A program made the position numbers and the translations under genes. From Bacillota bacterium (GTDB lineage Bacteria > Bacillota > Clostridia > Lachnospirales > Lachnospiraceae), in contig JAEZMV010000011.1 of assembly GCA_023414875.1 (NCBI GenBank), forward strand, positions 1 through 44,727: a DNA stretch of 44,727 nucleotides. The letters are read 5' to 3'. Below the pieces are notes generated by a model. The model saw only the letters and a program-made list of their open reading frames with translations. It was not told the DNA's origin and did not search any database. Positions 31,427-39,228 of the stretch are shown here, one piece after another. Positions within the stretch are counted from its first letter, which is position 1. Each line of letters begins with the position of its first letter.

Positions 31427-33325
31427 ATGATTAAGAGAGTTATAGATAAAAAGCTTACAATAAGAAGATTATTTATCTTGCTATGCGATGTAATCATGAT
31501 TGTCATATCAAGTGCTATGGGGCTTCTTTTAAGGTTTGATCTGGATCCAGATAAGGTCTTTGCAAATATGAATTTTGTAGAATCTGTATGGAAATACTTA
31601 CCCTATAATCTTCTTATTACATTAATCATCTTTTACATATTCAGACTTTATCATAGTATCTGGCGATTTGCAGGCATTATTGAGATGCAGAATGTGTTGG
31701 CTGCTACCATGATAGCCTCTATAACGCAATTTATCGGTCTTCAGATAATGGAATATCCAGTACCAAGGAGTTATTATTTCCTATATGCCGGAACTTTGTT
31801 TCTGTTTACTCTTTCTAATCGGTTTGCATATCGTTTCATTCGCTTTTTATTAAGAAAAGCACAGAATGGTCAGGAAGTAAAGCGGATCATGCTAATCGGT
31901 GGTGGTGATGCAGCGGATGCAATAATCAAGGAAATCAGGGTCAGTAATCACATCCATAACACTATAATTAAATGTATCATTGATGATGATCCTTTAAAAC
32001 AGGGTACATATATCCAGGGAATCAAGATAGTCGGGACTAGAAAAGATATTGTCGACACTGCAAATCTATATCATATTACTGAGATTATAATTACTATGCC
32101 ATCTGCACCCAAAAAAGCTATTAGTGATATAGTAGAGATCTGTAAAGAGACAAGCTGTTCCCTTAAGATACTGCCCGGTATGTACCAATTCATGAATGGT
32201 GAAGTTAGTATTAGTAAGCTAAGGAATGTTGAGGTTGAGGATTTACTTGGAAGAGATGCAATAAGAGTTGACTTAGATTCGATCGTGGAGTATATCAAGG
32301 AGAAGGTAATTCTGGTAACCGGCGGAGGTGGCTCCATCGGTAGCGAGTTATGCAGGCAGCTAGCACAAAGAGAACCAAAACAATTAATTATTGTAGATAT
32401 TTATGAAAATAATGCTTACGATATTCAACAGGAGTTAAAGACGACTTATCCTGACCTGGAGCTAGTAGTATTAATTGCATCTGTCCGCAATTCACAACGA
32501 ATGAATTATATTCTTAAAACATACCGTCCTCAGATTGTATATCATGCTGCAGCACATAAACATGTGCCACTAATGGAAGACAGTCCGAATGAGGCAATAA
32601 AAAATAATGTGTTGGGTACCTGGATTACAGTAAATGCAGCGGACCTTTATGGGGTTGAGAAATTCGTAATGATATCAACGGACAAGGCAGTTAATCCAAC
32701 TAACATTATGGGAGCTTCAAAAAGAATCTGTGAAATGATTATTCAGACCTATAATAACCGTTCAAATACAGAGTTTGTAGCTGTTCGGTTTGGTAATGTT
32801 CTAGGTTCCAATGGAAGTGTTATACCATTATTTAAAAAGCAGATAGCACAGGGTGGTCCGGTAACGGTTACACATCCGGAAATCATTCGTTATTTTATGA
32901 CTATACCTGAGGCTGTAGCTCTAGTACTTCAGGCAGTAGCTTATGCTAAAGGGGGCGAGATATTTGTCCTCGATATGGGTGAACCTGTGAAAATTATTAC
33001 TTTGGCAGAGAATTTAATCAGATTATCCGGCTATAAACCTTATGAAGATATCGATATAGTGATTACCGGACTAAGACCCGGAGAGAAGTTATATGAAGAG
33101 CTTCTTATGGAGGAGGAAGGTTTACAGGATACCGAGAATAAGCTGATTCATATAGGGTGTCCAATAGATATTGATGAAGATAATTTCTTGAGACAGCTTG
33201 AGGAATTAAAGGAAGTATGTCTTATGGAATCAATGGAAATAAGGAAGTTAATTAAGAAGATTGTTCCTACTTACATGGCAGATGAGTATCATAGGTCCCA
33301 GACTAGCGTTATGGAATCAATATGA
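31427..33325 (+). CDS. CapD/PglF-type membrane NDP-sugar 4,6-dehydratase
   Basis: A 632-aa protein. Four N-terminal membrane helices (about 13-140) precede a first Rossmann-like region (MLIGGGDAADAI, 155-166). The catalytic SDR domain has the NAD loop TGGGGSIGSE (298-307), HAAAHKHVPLMEDSP, the catalytic STDKA and an MGASK lysine. GLRPGEKLYEEL and the C-terminal REG are also typical. The family makes UDP-4-keto-6-deoxy-HexNAc for capsule or protein-glycan sugars such as bacillosamine. The final ~16 residues after IVPTY are not family sequence: they are an out-of-frame reading of a sugar-transferase remnant (33276-33419). Function is probably intact, since the missing tail is short. Confidence 0.88.
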   Translation: MIKRVIDKKLTIRRLFILLCDVIMIVISSAMGLLLRFDLDPDKVFANMNFVESVWKYLPYNLLITLIIFYIFRLYHSIWRFAGIIEMQNVLAATMIASITQFIGLQIMEYPVPRSYYFLYAGTLFLFTLSNRFAYRFIRFLLRKAQNGQEVKRIMLIGGGDAADAIIKEIRVSNHIHNTIIKCIIDDDPLKQGTYIQGIKIVGTRKDIVDTANLYHITEIIITMPSAPKKAISDIVEICKETSCSLKILPGMYQFMNGEVSISKLRNVEVEDLLGRDAIRVDLDSIVEYIKEKVILVTGGGGSIGSELCRQLAQREPKQLIIVDIYENNAYDIQQELKTTYPDLELVVLIASVRNSQRMNYILKTYRPQIVYHAAAHKHVPLMEDSPNEAIKNNVLGTWITVNAADLYGVEKFVMISTDKAVNPTNIMGASKRICEMIIQTYNNRSNTEFVAVRFGNVLGSNGSVIPLFKKQIAQGGPVTVTHPEIIRYFMTIPEAVALVLQAVAYAKGGEIFVLDMGEPVKIITLAENLIRLSGYKPYEDIDIVITGLRPGEKLYEELLMEEEGLQDTENKLIHIGCPIDIDEDNFLRQLEELKEVCLMESMEIRKLIKKIVPTYMADEYHRSQTSVMESI

Positions 33326-33419
33326 TTTGATTAAAGAACGTGATGAATATGTTGCCAACGATATTAGGCCGGGACTGACGGGTTGGGCGCAGATTAATGG
33401 TACTGACAGGAGTATATGA
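33276..33419 (+). pseudogene. Remnant of a bacterial sugar transferase (undecaprenyl-phosphate glycosyl-1-phosphate transferase)
   Basis: Reading frame with codon starts at 33276, 33279 and so on gives QMSIIGPRLALWNQYDLI at first and continues KERDEYVANDIRPGLTGWA then QINGTDRSI and a stop at 33417-33419. This is the highly conserved GPRP ... RPGLTGWAQINGRD core of PF02397 enzymes, which load the first sugar phosphate on the lipid carrier. Both the N-terminal membrane part and the end are missing, and a stop occurs in frame upstream (33249). The segment overlaps the last 16 codons of the CapD-type gene in another frame, marking a deletion junction near 33272-33279. Confidence 0.85.
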
Positions 33420-33442
33420 GACTTATCTCAAGGTTATAATAA

Positions 33443-33519
33443 AGGGCTATCCTTATGATGTTACCCATAAAGTTAGACAAAATCTAACGATTGGAAGGTC
33501 GGTTCATAAGGATAGCCCT
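33443..33519 (-). terminator. Large hairpin, probable 3' terminator of pflB
   Basis: A perfect 16-bp inverted repeat, AGGGCTATCCTTATGA (33443-33458) with TCATAAGGATAGCCCT (33504-33519), plus an inner GTTAGA / TCTAAC stem. On the minus strand it is followed by TTTATTAT, about 30 nt beyond the pflB stop. Its size and branching are also compatible with a small palindromic insertion. Confidence 0.6.
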
Positions 33520-33547
33520 AAATAGTATTTAGTTAAGAGAATACCTC

Positions 33548-35773
33548 CTACATACAACAATGAAATGTCCTTGCAATTACTTCATCCTTCTGCTTATCAC
33601 TTAAGGAATTAAATCGCACTGCATAACCAGAGACCCGTATCGTTAGGTTAGGATACTTCTCCGGATGGGCTTTTGCATCCAGGAGCAGGGAGCGATCCAG
33701 TACATTGATATTGATGTGGTGACCGGATGCTGCGAAGTAGCTATCGATCAGGGCAGTGAGATTATGAATTTGCTCCTGCTTGCTTTTTCCCAGGGTATCC
33801 GGTGTGATAGAGAAGGTATAAGAGATACCATCACGACACATATCATAGTCTAACTTTGATACGGATTCAAGAGAAGCGAGAGCACCTTTATGATCCCTTC
33901 CGTGCATCGGGTTGGCGCCGGGAGCAAAGGGTGATCCGGCTTTTCTCCCATCCGGGGTAGAACCGGTTTTGCTGCCGTATACCACATTGCTGGTGATGGT
34001 TAGTATGGATAAGGTATGTGTGGAATTACGGTAGGTTGGATGTTTACGAAGTCTGGTGATGAATTCCTCCACCAGCATGGTTGCGATGGAATCAACGCGG
34101 TCATCGTTATTACCATAAGCAGGGTACTCACCCTCAATCTCAAAATCAGTGATAATTCCACGAGCATCCTTAATTGGTGTTACCTTAGCATACTTGATTG
34201 CACTTAAGGAGTCGGCAACGACCGATAATCCGGCAATACCAAAGCCCATCAGACGTTCAACTTCGGTATCGTGAAGTGCCATCTGAAGCTTTTCGTAAGC
34301 ATATTTATCATGCATATAATGGATGACATTCATCGTATTAACATAGAGTCCGCAGAGCCAGTCCATCATGGGAAGGAAGCGCTCCATGACCTGTTCGTAT
34401 TCCAGAACTTCGCCGGCGGTAAAAGTCTCTGTAAGTGGCCCGACCTGTTCCGCGCTGTTCTCATCCTTACCACCATTCAGGCTCATAAGGAGAACCTTTG
34501 CCAGATTACAGCGTGCACCAAAGAATTGCATCTGCTTTCCGATACGCATAGCTGATACACAGCAGGCGATAGCATAATCATCACCGTAGTCGGGACGCAT
34601 CAGTTCATCATTCTCGTATTGTATGGAATCAGTTTCAATTGACATTCTGGCACAATAATTTTTAAAGGTTGTCGGAAGCTTATCGGACCATAATACGGTC
34701 AGATTTGGTTCCGGAGCAGGGGATAGGTTGGTTAGGGTATGAAGAAAACGATAACTACCTTTGGTAACCATACTACGTCCATCCGTTGTAATACCGGCGA
34801 TTGCTTCTGTTACCCAGGTTGGATCTCCGGCATATAGCTCATTATAATCAGGGGTACGAAGCTGTCTTGCCATTCGAAGCTTTAATACAAACTGATCGAT
34901 CAGCTCCTGCGCTTCTTCTTCGGTAATGATACCACTGGATAAATCACGTTCGATATAGATATCCAGGAAGGTTGAGGTCCTTCCTAAGGACATAGCAGCA
35001 CCGTTTTGCTCTTTAATCGCACCAAGGTATGCAAAGTATAACCATTGGACTGCCTCTCTTGCATTGGTCGCAGGCTTTGAGATATCAAAACCGTAGCTGA
35101 GAGCCATAGTCTTTAACTGCTCTAAAAAGTCAATCTGACGATATAATTCTTCTAAGGTTTTAATTGTCTCCTCATCCATGGGTCGGTATCCAAAAGCTAA
35201 TTTATCATTTTCCTTCTGCTTAATCAGATAATCCACTCCATAGAGAGGAACCCTACGGTAATCACCGATAATTCTTCCTCTGCCGTATGCATCCGGTAGA
35301 CCGGTGATTACTCCGCTTTTTCTTACATTTCTCATCTCGGGAGTATAAGCGCGAAATACTCCGTCGTTGTGCGTAGTACGATATCTAAAATGTTCCTCAA
35401 CCTCTTCAGAAAGAGTATAACCGTAAGCTTCACAGGCTTGTCTAGCCATGCGAATCCCTCCAAAGGGGTTAACACCTCTTCTTAGGGGGGCATCGGTCTG
35501 AAAACCATAGATAATCTCATTGTCCTTATCCAAATAGGCCGGATCATAGGTTAGGAGAGAGGATACCTTTTCGGTATTGATGGATAGAACACCCTTTTCA
35601 TGCTCCTCTAAGGACAGCTTTTGATATCTCTCATTCAGAGCTACAGTCCTCTTCGTAGGTTCTGCTAAAAAGCTTTCATCACCCTCATACAGGGTGTAAT
35701 TCTTAAGAATAAAATCTCTAACATCAATTTCAGTTTGCCATTTTCCCGGGTTAAAATCATACCATGCATCCAT
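33548..35773 (-). CDS. pflB: Formate C-acetyltransferase (pyruvate formate-lyase)
   Basis: A 741-aa glycyl radical enzyme that splits pyruvate with CoA to acetyl-CoA and formate, central to anaerobic fermentation and C1 supply. The tandem active-site cysteines lie in AIACCVSAMRIGKQ. The radical glycine is G716 in RVSGYAVRF, near the C-terminus as required. The frame continues upstream to 35944, but that part is the riboswitch leader. GGAGG sits 7 nt before ATG 35773, and MDAWYDFNPGKW is the typical start. No pflA (activase) adjoins it, unlike most pfl loci, so activation must come from elsewhere. Expression is under the ZTP riboswitch at 35804-35922. Confidence 0.96.
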   Translation of the reverse strand: MDAWYDFNPGKWQTEIDVRDFILKNYTLYEGDESFLAEPTKRTVALNERYQKLSLEEHEKGVLSINTEKVSSLLTYDPAYLDKDNEIIYGFQTDAPLRRGVNPFGGIRMARQACEAYGYTLSEEVEEHFRYRTTHNDGVFRAYTPEMRNVRKSGVITGLPDAYGRGRIIGDYRRVPLYGVDYLIKQKENDKLAFGYRPMDEETIKTLEELYRQIDFLEQLKTMALSYGFDISKPATNAREAVQWLYFAYLGAIKEQNGAAMSLGRTSTFLDIYIERDLSSGIITEEEAQELIDQFVLKLRMARQLRTPDYNELYAGDPTWVTEAIAGITTDGRSMVTKGSYRFLHTLTNLSPAPEPNLTVLWSDKLPTTFKNYCARMSIETDSIQYENDELMRPDYGDDYAIACCVSAMRIGKQMQFFGARCNLAKVLLMSLNGGKDENSAEQVGPLTETFTAGEVLEYEQVMERFLPMMDWLCGLYVNTMNVIHYMHDKYAYEKLQMALHDTEVERLMGFGIAGLSVVADSLSAIKYAKVTPIKDARGIITDFEIEGEYPAYGNNDDRVDSIATMLVEEFITRLRKHPTYRNSTHTLSILTITSNVVYGSKTGSTPDGRKAGSPFAPGANPMHGRDHKGALASLESVSKLDYDMCRDGISYTFSITPDTLGKSKQEQIHNLTALIDSYFAASGHHININVLDRSLLLDAKAHPEKYPNLTIRVSGYAVRFNSLSDKQKDEVIARTFHCCM

Positions 35774-35803
35774 TATAAATCCTCCGTTTGACCGTATATA
35801 CGG

Positions 35804-35922
35804 CAAAAAACCGCCTGAGCATTTGCCCAGGCGGTCGACATTCTTAGTCCGGTATTGTTGATTTACAATACGTTGATATCGGTCCCTCGTGGTTACCCAC
35901 ACATCCGCCAGTTCCGATATAA
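35804..35922 (-). promoter_or_regulatory. ZTP (pfl-motif) riboswitch upstream of pflB
   Basis: On the minus strand the aptamer starts near 35919 with GGAACTGGCGGATGTGTGGG, then TAACCACGAGGGACCGATAT. After a linker comes the hallmark CCGCCTGGGCA (35834-35824). That 3' element is also the 5' half of an intrinsic terminator: CCGCCTG pairs with CAGGCGG and six T residues follow (35810-35805). Ligand binding would hold the CCGCC segment in the aptamer pseudoknot and prevent termination. ZTP/ZMP signals 10-formyl-THF shortage, so pflB should be turned ON when C1 folates run low. Confidence 0.93.
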
Positions 35923-35926
35923 TTAA

Positions 35927-35955
35927 ATTATAGTTTCCGTACACTCTATTGTCAA
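35927..35955 (-). promoter_or_regulatory. Consensus promoter of the ZTP-pflB transcript
   Basis: On the minus strand: TTGACA (35955-35950), 17-nt spacer, TATAAT (35932-35927). The start falls at about 35920, right at the aptamer's first base. Between this and 36118 (ECF gene end) nothing else is recognised. Confidence 0.9.
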
Positions 35956-36118
35956 TATTGAACCACGATATTAATCGATCAAACCACTGAAATAATCTAA
36001 TGAAACCTATTATTAAAAGTAATAGATGACAATAAATTGCAACGTTTCAGGTAGAAGCTGTTCACTGTTCAATGATGTATTCGCTATCTATCCATTAGTT
36101 CTTACTACTGAATCACTC

Positions 36119-36634
36119 CTATTTATCCATCATCGTCTTTACCTGAGGAATTTTTTTGAGGAAAGGAAGCAGGATAGAAGCGATGACGATGCACATAGCA
36201 TTCTGAAGAAGATTGAAGGGAACGGATACCAGAGCAGCGCCTAAGGTTCCCGACAGTATTAGGTCATAAATAAAATAACCGAAGGTAACAAGTAAAGAAG
36301 AGAAGATACCTGCCAGTATCACAGAATGACTACGGAATTTACGATATACGACGGCTCCGACAAAAGCAGCTAACGCCTTGATAACTAAGGTGGCAGGGGC
36401 ATATAAATATGCAGCTAAATACAGGTCGGCAAATAGGGAGCCAATTCCTGCCGCAAAGGCACCATAGATTGGACCGAGGATAATTCCGGATAATAGCACA
36501 AATGCATCTCCCGGGTGAATATATCCATTCGAAGTATTCGGTATTTTGAACATGAGTAAAATGGTTACTACACAGGTCATGGCAGCCATTAAAGCAGCAG
36601 TAACCAATCTGATTATCTTGTCTGTTGATTTCAT
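36119..36634 (-). CDS. ECF transporter S component
   Basis: A 171-aa, very hydrophobic protein with about five or six membrane helices. NGYIHPGDAFVLLSGIILGPIYGAFAAGIGSLFADL and APATLVIKALAAFVGAVVY are typical of the COG4720 (ECF-type riboflavin-transporter-like S component) group. S components bind a vitamin or precursor and share the EcfA-A'-T energy module encoded elsewhere. The substrate cannot be told; no riboswitch of a vitamin class is recognised. It reads minus, with GGGGGAGG before the ATG and a promoter TTGTAA-17-TATCAT at 36712-36684. Confidence 0.82.
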   Translation of the reverse strand: MKSTDKIIRLVTAALMAAMTCVVTILLMFKIPNTSNGYIHPGDAFVLLSGIILGPIYGAFAAGIGSLFADLYLAAYLYAPATLVIKALAAFVGAVVYRKFRSHSVILAGIFSSLLVTFGYFIYDLILSGTLGAALVSVPFNLLQNAMCIVIASILLPFLKKIPQVKTMMDK

Positions 36635-36683
36635 AATAAACCTCCCCCTTTAATCGTACAGAATCATTTTTTTATTATGTGAA

Positions 36684-36712
36684 ATGATAGCATAAATAGA
36701 TTTGTTTTACAA
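36684..36712 (-). promoter_or_regulatory. Putative promoter of the ECF S-component gene
   Basis: On the minus strand: TTGTAA (36712-36707), 17-nt spacer ending in TGC, TATCAT (36689-36684), about 50 nt from the start codon. Confidence 0.55.
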
Positions 36713-36787
36713 GTTTACAAATAATAAAATGACAAATATTCTTATTATTTAGTTAATGGTTTGCCGCAAATGCTTCATAGAAAACCC

Positions 36788-36858
36788 GTAAATGTAATAA
36801 TGAATTTCCACTGGAATTCATTATTATATTTACTAAGAATTCAACTTTGTTGAATTCT
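36788..36858. repeat. Two adjacent perfect hairpins between divergent genes
   Basis: Hairpin 1, 36788-36833: GTAAAT, TAATAATGAATT and CCA pair with TGG, AATTCATTATTA and ATTTAC, about 20 bp. Hairpin 2, 36836-36858: AGAATTCAAC pairs with GTTGAATTCT around a 3-nt loop and is followed by TTTT on the plus strand. They lie between the ECF gene (minus) and znuA (plus), and are too far upstream to be terminators of either. With both promoters they account for the gap 36635-36999. Confidence 0.7.
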
Positions 36859-36932
36859 TTTCACAATATACAAGCTAAGGGTATCTAATTATGAATAATC
36901 GTTGCCGGGTAAGGGTAGCCCGTCTAAACGAG

Positions 36933-36961
36933 TTGACAGAGGGTTATACTTATAATATAAT
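36933..36961 (+). promoter_or_regulatory. Promoter of the znu operon
   Basis: TTGACA at 36933-36938, 17-nt spacer, TATAAT at 36956-36961. An inverted repeat TGCAA-N5-TTGCA (36969-36983) covers the predicted start and could be a metalloregulator site, though it is not the known Zur or AdcR consensus. Confidence 0.8.
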
Positions 36962-36999
36962 TATTAAATGCAAATGAGTTGCAATTAGAAAGGAATAAC

Positions 37000-38166
37000 A
37001 TGAAGAAAAAATTACTATCACTATTGAGTGTTATGGTTGTATTAACCATAGCAGCAGTAATAATAATTAAGTTAACCGCTCAGGAATCTGATAGGAAGAC
37101 ATCACAGAAGGATGATAAGATCAATGTTATTACAACCTTCTATCCGATTTATATGATTGGACTAAATCTGGCAGATCAGATAGAGAACCTGGAGGTTACC
37201 AGCTTGACAGAACTTGATACAGGCTGTCTTCACGACTACCAGTTAACGACACAGGATATGAAGCTGATAGCTGCAGCAGATATCATGGTGATCAATGGTG
37301 GCGGAATGGAGAGCTTCTTAGAGGATATCATAGAGAATTATCCCAAGCTGATAATCATTGATGCCAGCAAGGATATTCCCATGCTTCATAACGATAGTGA
37401 GGGACCTGTGGGAGATGATGAGGAACATAATGAAGAATCTGAGGGAGCTGATGAGAAACATAGTGAAGAATCTGAGGGAGCTGATGAGGAACATAATGAA
37501 GAATCTGAGGGAGCTGATGAGAAACATACTGAGGAACCTGAGGGAGCTGATGAAGAGCATGATCATGAGCATCATGAACATGACCACGGTGAATACAACT
37601 CCCATGTTTGGCTAAATCCTATCTTATATACCAAACAGATTGAAAATATCAGGGATGGATTGATCAGTTATATCAATTCGAATAACTCATTTACCGCTCA
37701 GGATAGTAAGGAATTAGTACAAGAGATCGATGATAACGCTGATACCTATATCCAGAAGGTAGCTGCTCTGGATTCAGAGCTTGAAGCCTCGATACCGATA
37801 CTCGCTCAGAACTCAGATCAGAAAATATATGATGAGCAGGTGGTTATCTTCCATGAGTCCTTCGCATATCTTGCTGACCGTATTGGGATGAAGGTTGCCT
37901 TTACTGTACCTCTAGATTCAGATACAGCACTTAGCGCCGGGGAGATTGCTGAAATTATCGATGAAGTCAAGCTTAGGAATATCAAATACCTATTTACAGA
38001 AGAGCAGTATAGTGACTCCATAGCAAAGCAGATTGAAGCAGAAACGAATGCAAAGGTTTACATTATTGATTCTGTAGTAACGGGAGAAGGCAATTTGGAT
38101 TCCTATCTGGAGTCAATGAAGAAGAATATGGAGATACTGAAGGAAGCTATGGATTATGATAGATAG
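37000..38166 (+). CDS. znuA: Zinc ABC transporter substrate-binding protein (ZnuA-like)
   Basis: A 388-aa cluster A-I (SBP_9) metal-binding protein that captures Zn(II) outside the membrane. An N-terminal hydrophobic anchor or signal (about 5-28) has no lipobox Cys. Family motifs are VITTFYPIYMIG, GCLHDYQLTTQD (His ligand), NSHVWLNP (His ligand) and IFHESFAYLADRIG (His ligand), with FTEEQYSD near the end. The loop characteristic of Zn-specific members is enlarged by four 11-residue repeats (residues 140-183, each EEHNEESEGAD or similar) and ends in HDHEHHEHDHGE. GAAAGGA lies 6 nt before ATG. It leads znuA-znuC-znuB, with gaps of 107 and 187 nt. Confidence 0.9.
   Translation: MKKKLLSLLSVMVVLTIAAVIIIKLTAQESDRKTSQKDDKINVITTFYPIYMIGLNLADQIENLEVTSLTELDTGCLHDYQLTTQDMKLIAAADIMVINGGGMESFLEDIIENYPKLIIIDASKDIPMLHNDSEGPVGDDEEHNEESEGADEKHSEESEGADEEHNEESEGADEKHTEEPEGADEEHDHEHHEHDHGEYNSHVWLNPILYTKQIENIRDGLISYINSNNSFTAQDSKELVQEIDDNADTYIQKVAALDSELEASIPILAQNSDQKIYDEQVVIFHESFAYLADRIGMKVAFTVPLDSDTALSAGEIAEIIDEVKLRNIKYLFTEEQYSDSIAKQIEAETNAKVYIIDSVVTGEGNLDSYLESMKKNMEILKEAMDYDR
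37417..37548 (+). repeat. Four tandem 33-bp repeats within znuA
   Basis: Units start at 37417, 37450, 37483 and 37516, each beginning GATGAGGAACAT or GATGAGAAACAT and ending GAGGGAGCT. Units 1 and 3 are identical, units 2 and 4 similar, so the array probably grew by doubling a 66-bp pair. A partial fifth unit at 37549 leads into the His-rich tail. The array stays in frame. Confidence 0.95.
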
Positions 38167-38273
38167 ATGATTGAGAAGTACAGCAATGTGTTTGTTTTGT
38201 AGTTAAGTAAGTGCAGTTATATAGATGTTTGTAACTAATCATGTGTTAGTAAAGTTAAAAGGAGGTCGGTACG

Positions 38274-39041
38274 ATGCTTACTATTAAAAATCCCGTTAAG
38301 AAGATCACTTCTGCTAAAATGCAGGACACGGCCTGTGGCCTTCATTGTATTCAGATGAAGAATATCACGGTCAGGGACGGAGATCAGACAATCATAGAGG
38401 ATATTAATCTGCACATTCATTGCGGAAAGATATCAGTAATTATCGGCAAGAACGGAGCAGGTAAAACAACGCTGATCAAGGCCATTCTGGGTGAAATAAA
38501 ACATGAGGGAAGAATTGAGTTCAATGATTTGAAAAGTCAGACCCTTGGACACCTAAGCATAGGATATGTACCTCAGCATCTGAACATAGAGCGAAATACT
38601 CCCATGAGTGTATATGATCTGTTTGCCGGGTATATCAGTAACTCCCCGATTTTCTTCTATAAGAATAAGAAGATATACCAACAAGTAAAGGAACAGCTAA
38701 GAATATTTGAAGCCTCCGAGCTGATTGACAAAAGAGCCTGTGATTTGTCCGGGGGTGAGCTGCAGAGAGTACTTTTATCGATTGCAGTTACACCGATACC
38801 GAACCTGCTTTTGCTGGATGAGCCTGTGTCAGGGATAGATCATAATGGAATGCAGCTGTTTTATAGAAATATTGCGATGTTAAAAAGCAATTATGACCTG
38901 GCGATGATTATCGTATCCCATGATTTTGATTTTGTCAGAGAATATGCAGATCATGTTATCTTGTTGGACAAGAGAATTGTGAAAGAAGGCAGTCCTGACG
39001 AGGTTTTAGATAGTGAGGAATTTCACAGTGTATTTGGATAA
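38274..39041 (+). CDS. znuC: Zinc ABC transporter ATP-binding protein (ZnuC-like)
   Basis: A 255-aa ABC ATPase. Walker A is GKNGAGKTT, the Q-loop is GYVPQHL, the signature is DLSGGELQR, Walker B is NLLLLDEPVSGID and the switch His is in IIVSHDFDF. An N-terminal extension of about 25 residues precedes the usual start at IQMKNITV. It powers the ZnuB permease. SD AAAGGAGG is 10 nt before the ATG. Between znuC and znuB lie 187 nt containing an inverted repeat GACAAATT / AATTTGTC (39145-39211) around a GAGAATT-AGT-AATTCTC hairpin. Confidence 0.92.
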   Translation: MLTIKNPVKKITSAKMQDTACGLHCIQMKNITVRDGDQTIIEDINLHIHCGKISVIIGKNGAGKTTLIKAILGEIKHEGRIEFNDLKSQTLGHLSIGYVPQHLNIERNTPMSVYDLFAGYISNSPIFFYKNKKIYQQVKEQLRIFEASELIDKRACDLSGGELQRVLLSIAVTPIPNLLLLDEPVSGIDHNGMQLFYRNIAMLKSNYDLAMIIVSHDFDFVREYADHVILLDKRIVKEGSPDEVLDSEEFHSVFG

Positions 39042-39144
39042 TTGCTAATTAATGATAGGTGTAATTCACTTCAAGCCAATGTAATTTCGCATTAAGAAGC
39101 TTGCGCTGGTGTTATCTGGATGCGTGTTTGCACACTTTACATAA

Positions 39145-39211
39145 GACAAATTCAAAGAGTAAGGATGTACCGTATGTGCGAGAATTAGTAATTCTCATAT
39201 GATAATTTGTC
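39145..39211. repeat. Inverted repeat in the znuC-znuB spacer
   Basis: GACAAATT (39145-39152) faces AATTTGTC (39204-39211), enclosing the hairpin GAGAATT-AGT-AATTCTC (39179-39195). It may affect relative expression of znuB. Confidence 0.45.
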
Positions 39212-39228
39212 ATAAGGTTTAGAAAGGC

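Noticed and set aside
35774..35944. Upstream extension of pflB by 57 codons
   Set aside because: The stretch is the ZTP aptamer and terminator; the true ATG at 35773 has a perfect SD and the family's normal N-terminus.
37417..37548. Possible CRISPR array (regular repeats)
   Set aside because: The 33-bp units are directly contiguous with no spacers and encode an in-frame protein repeat.
37318..37615. Frames opposite or offset in the znuA repeat region
   Set aside because: They are repeats read in other frames; the 33-bp units are in phase with znuA only.
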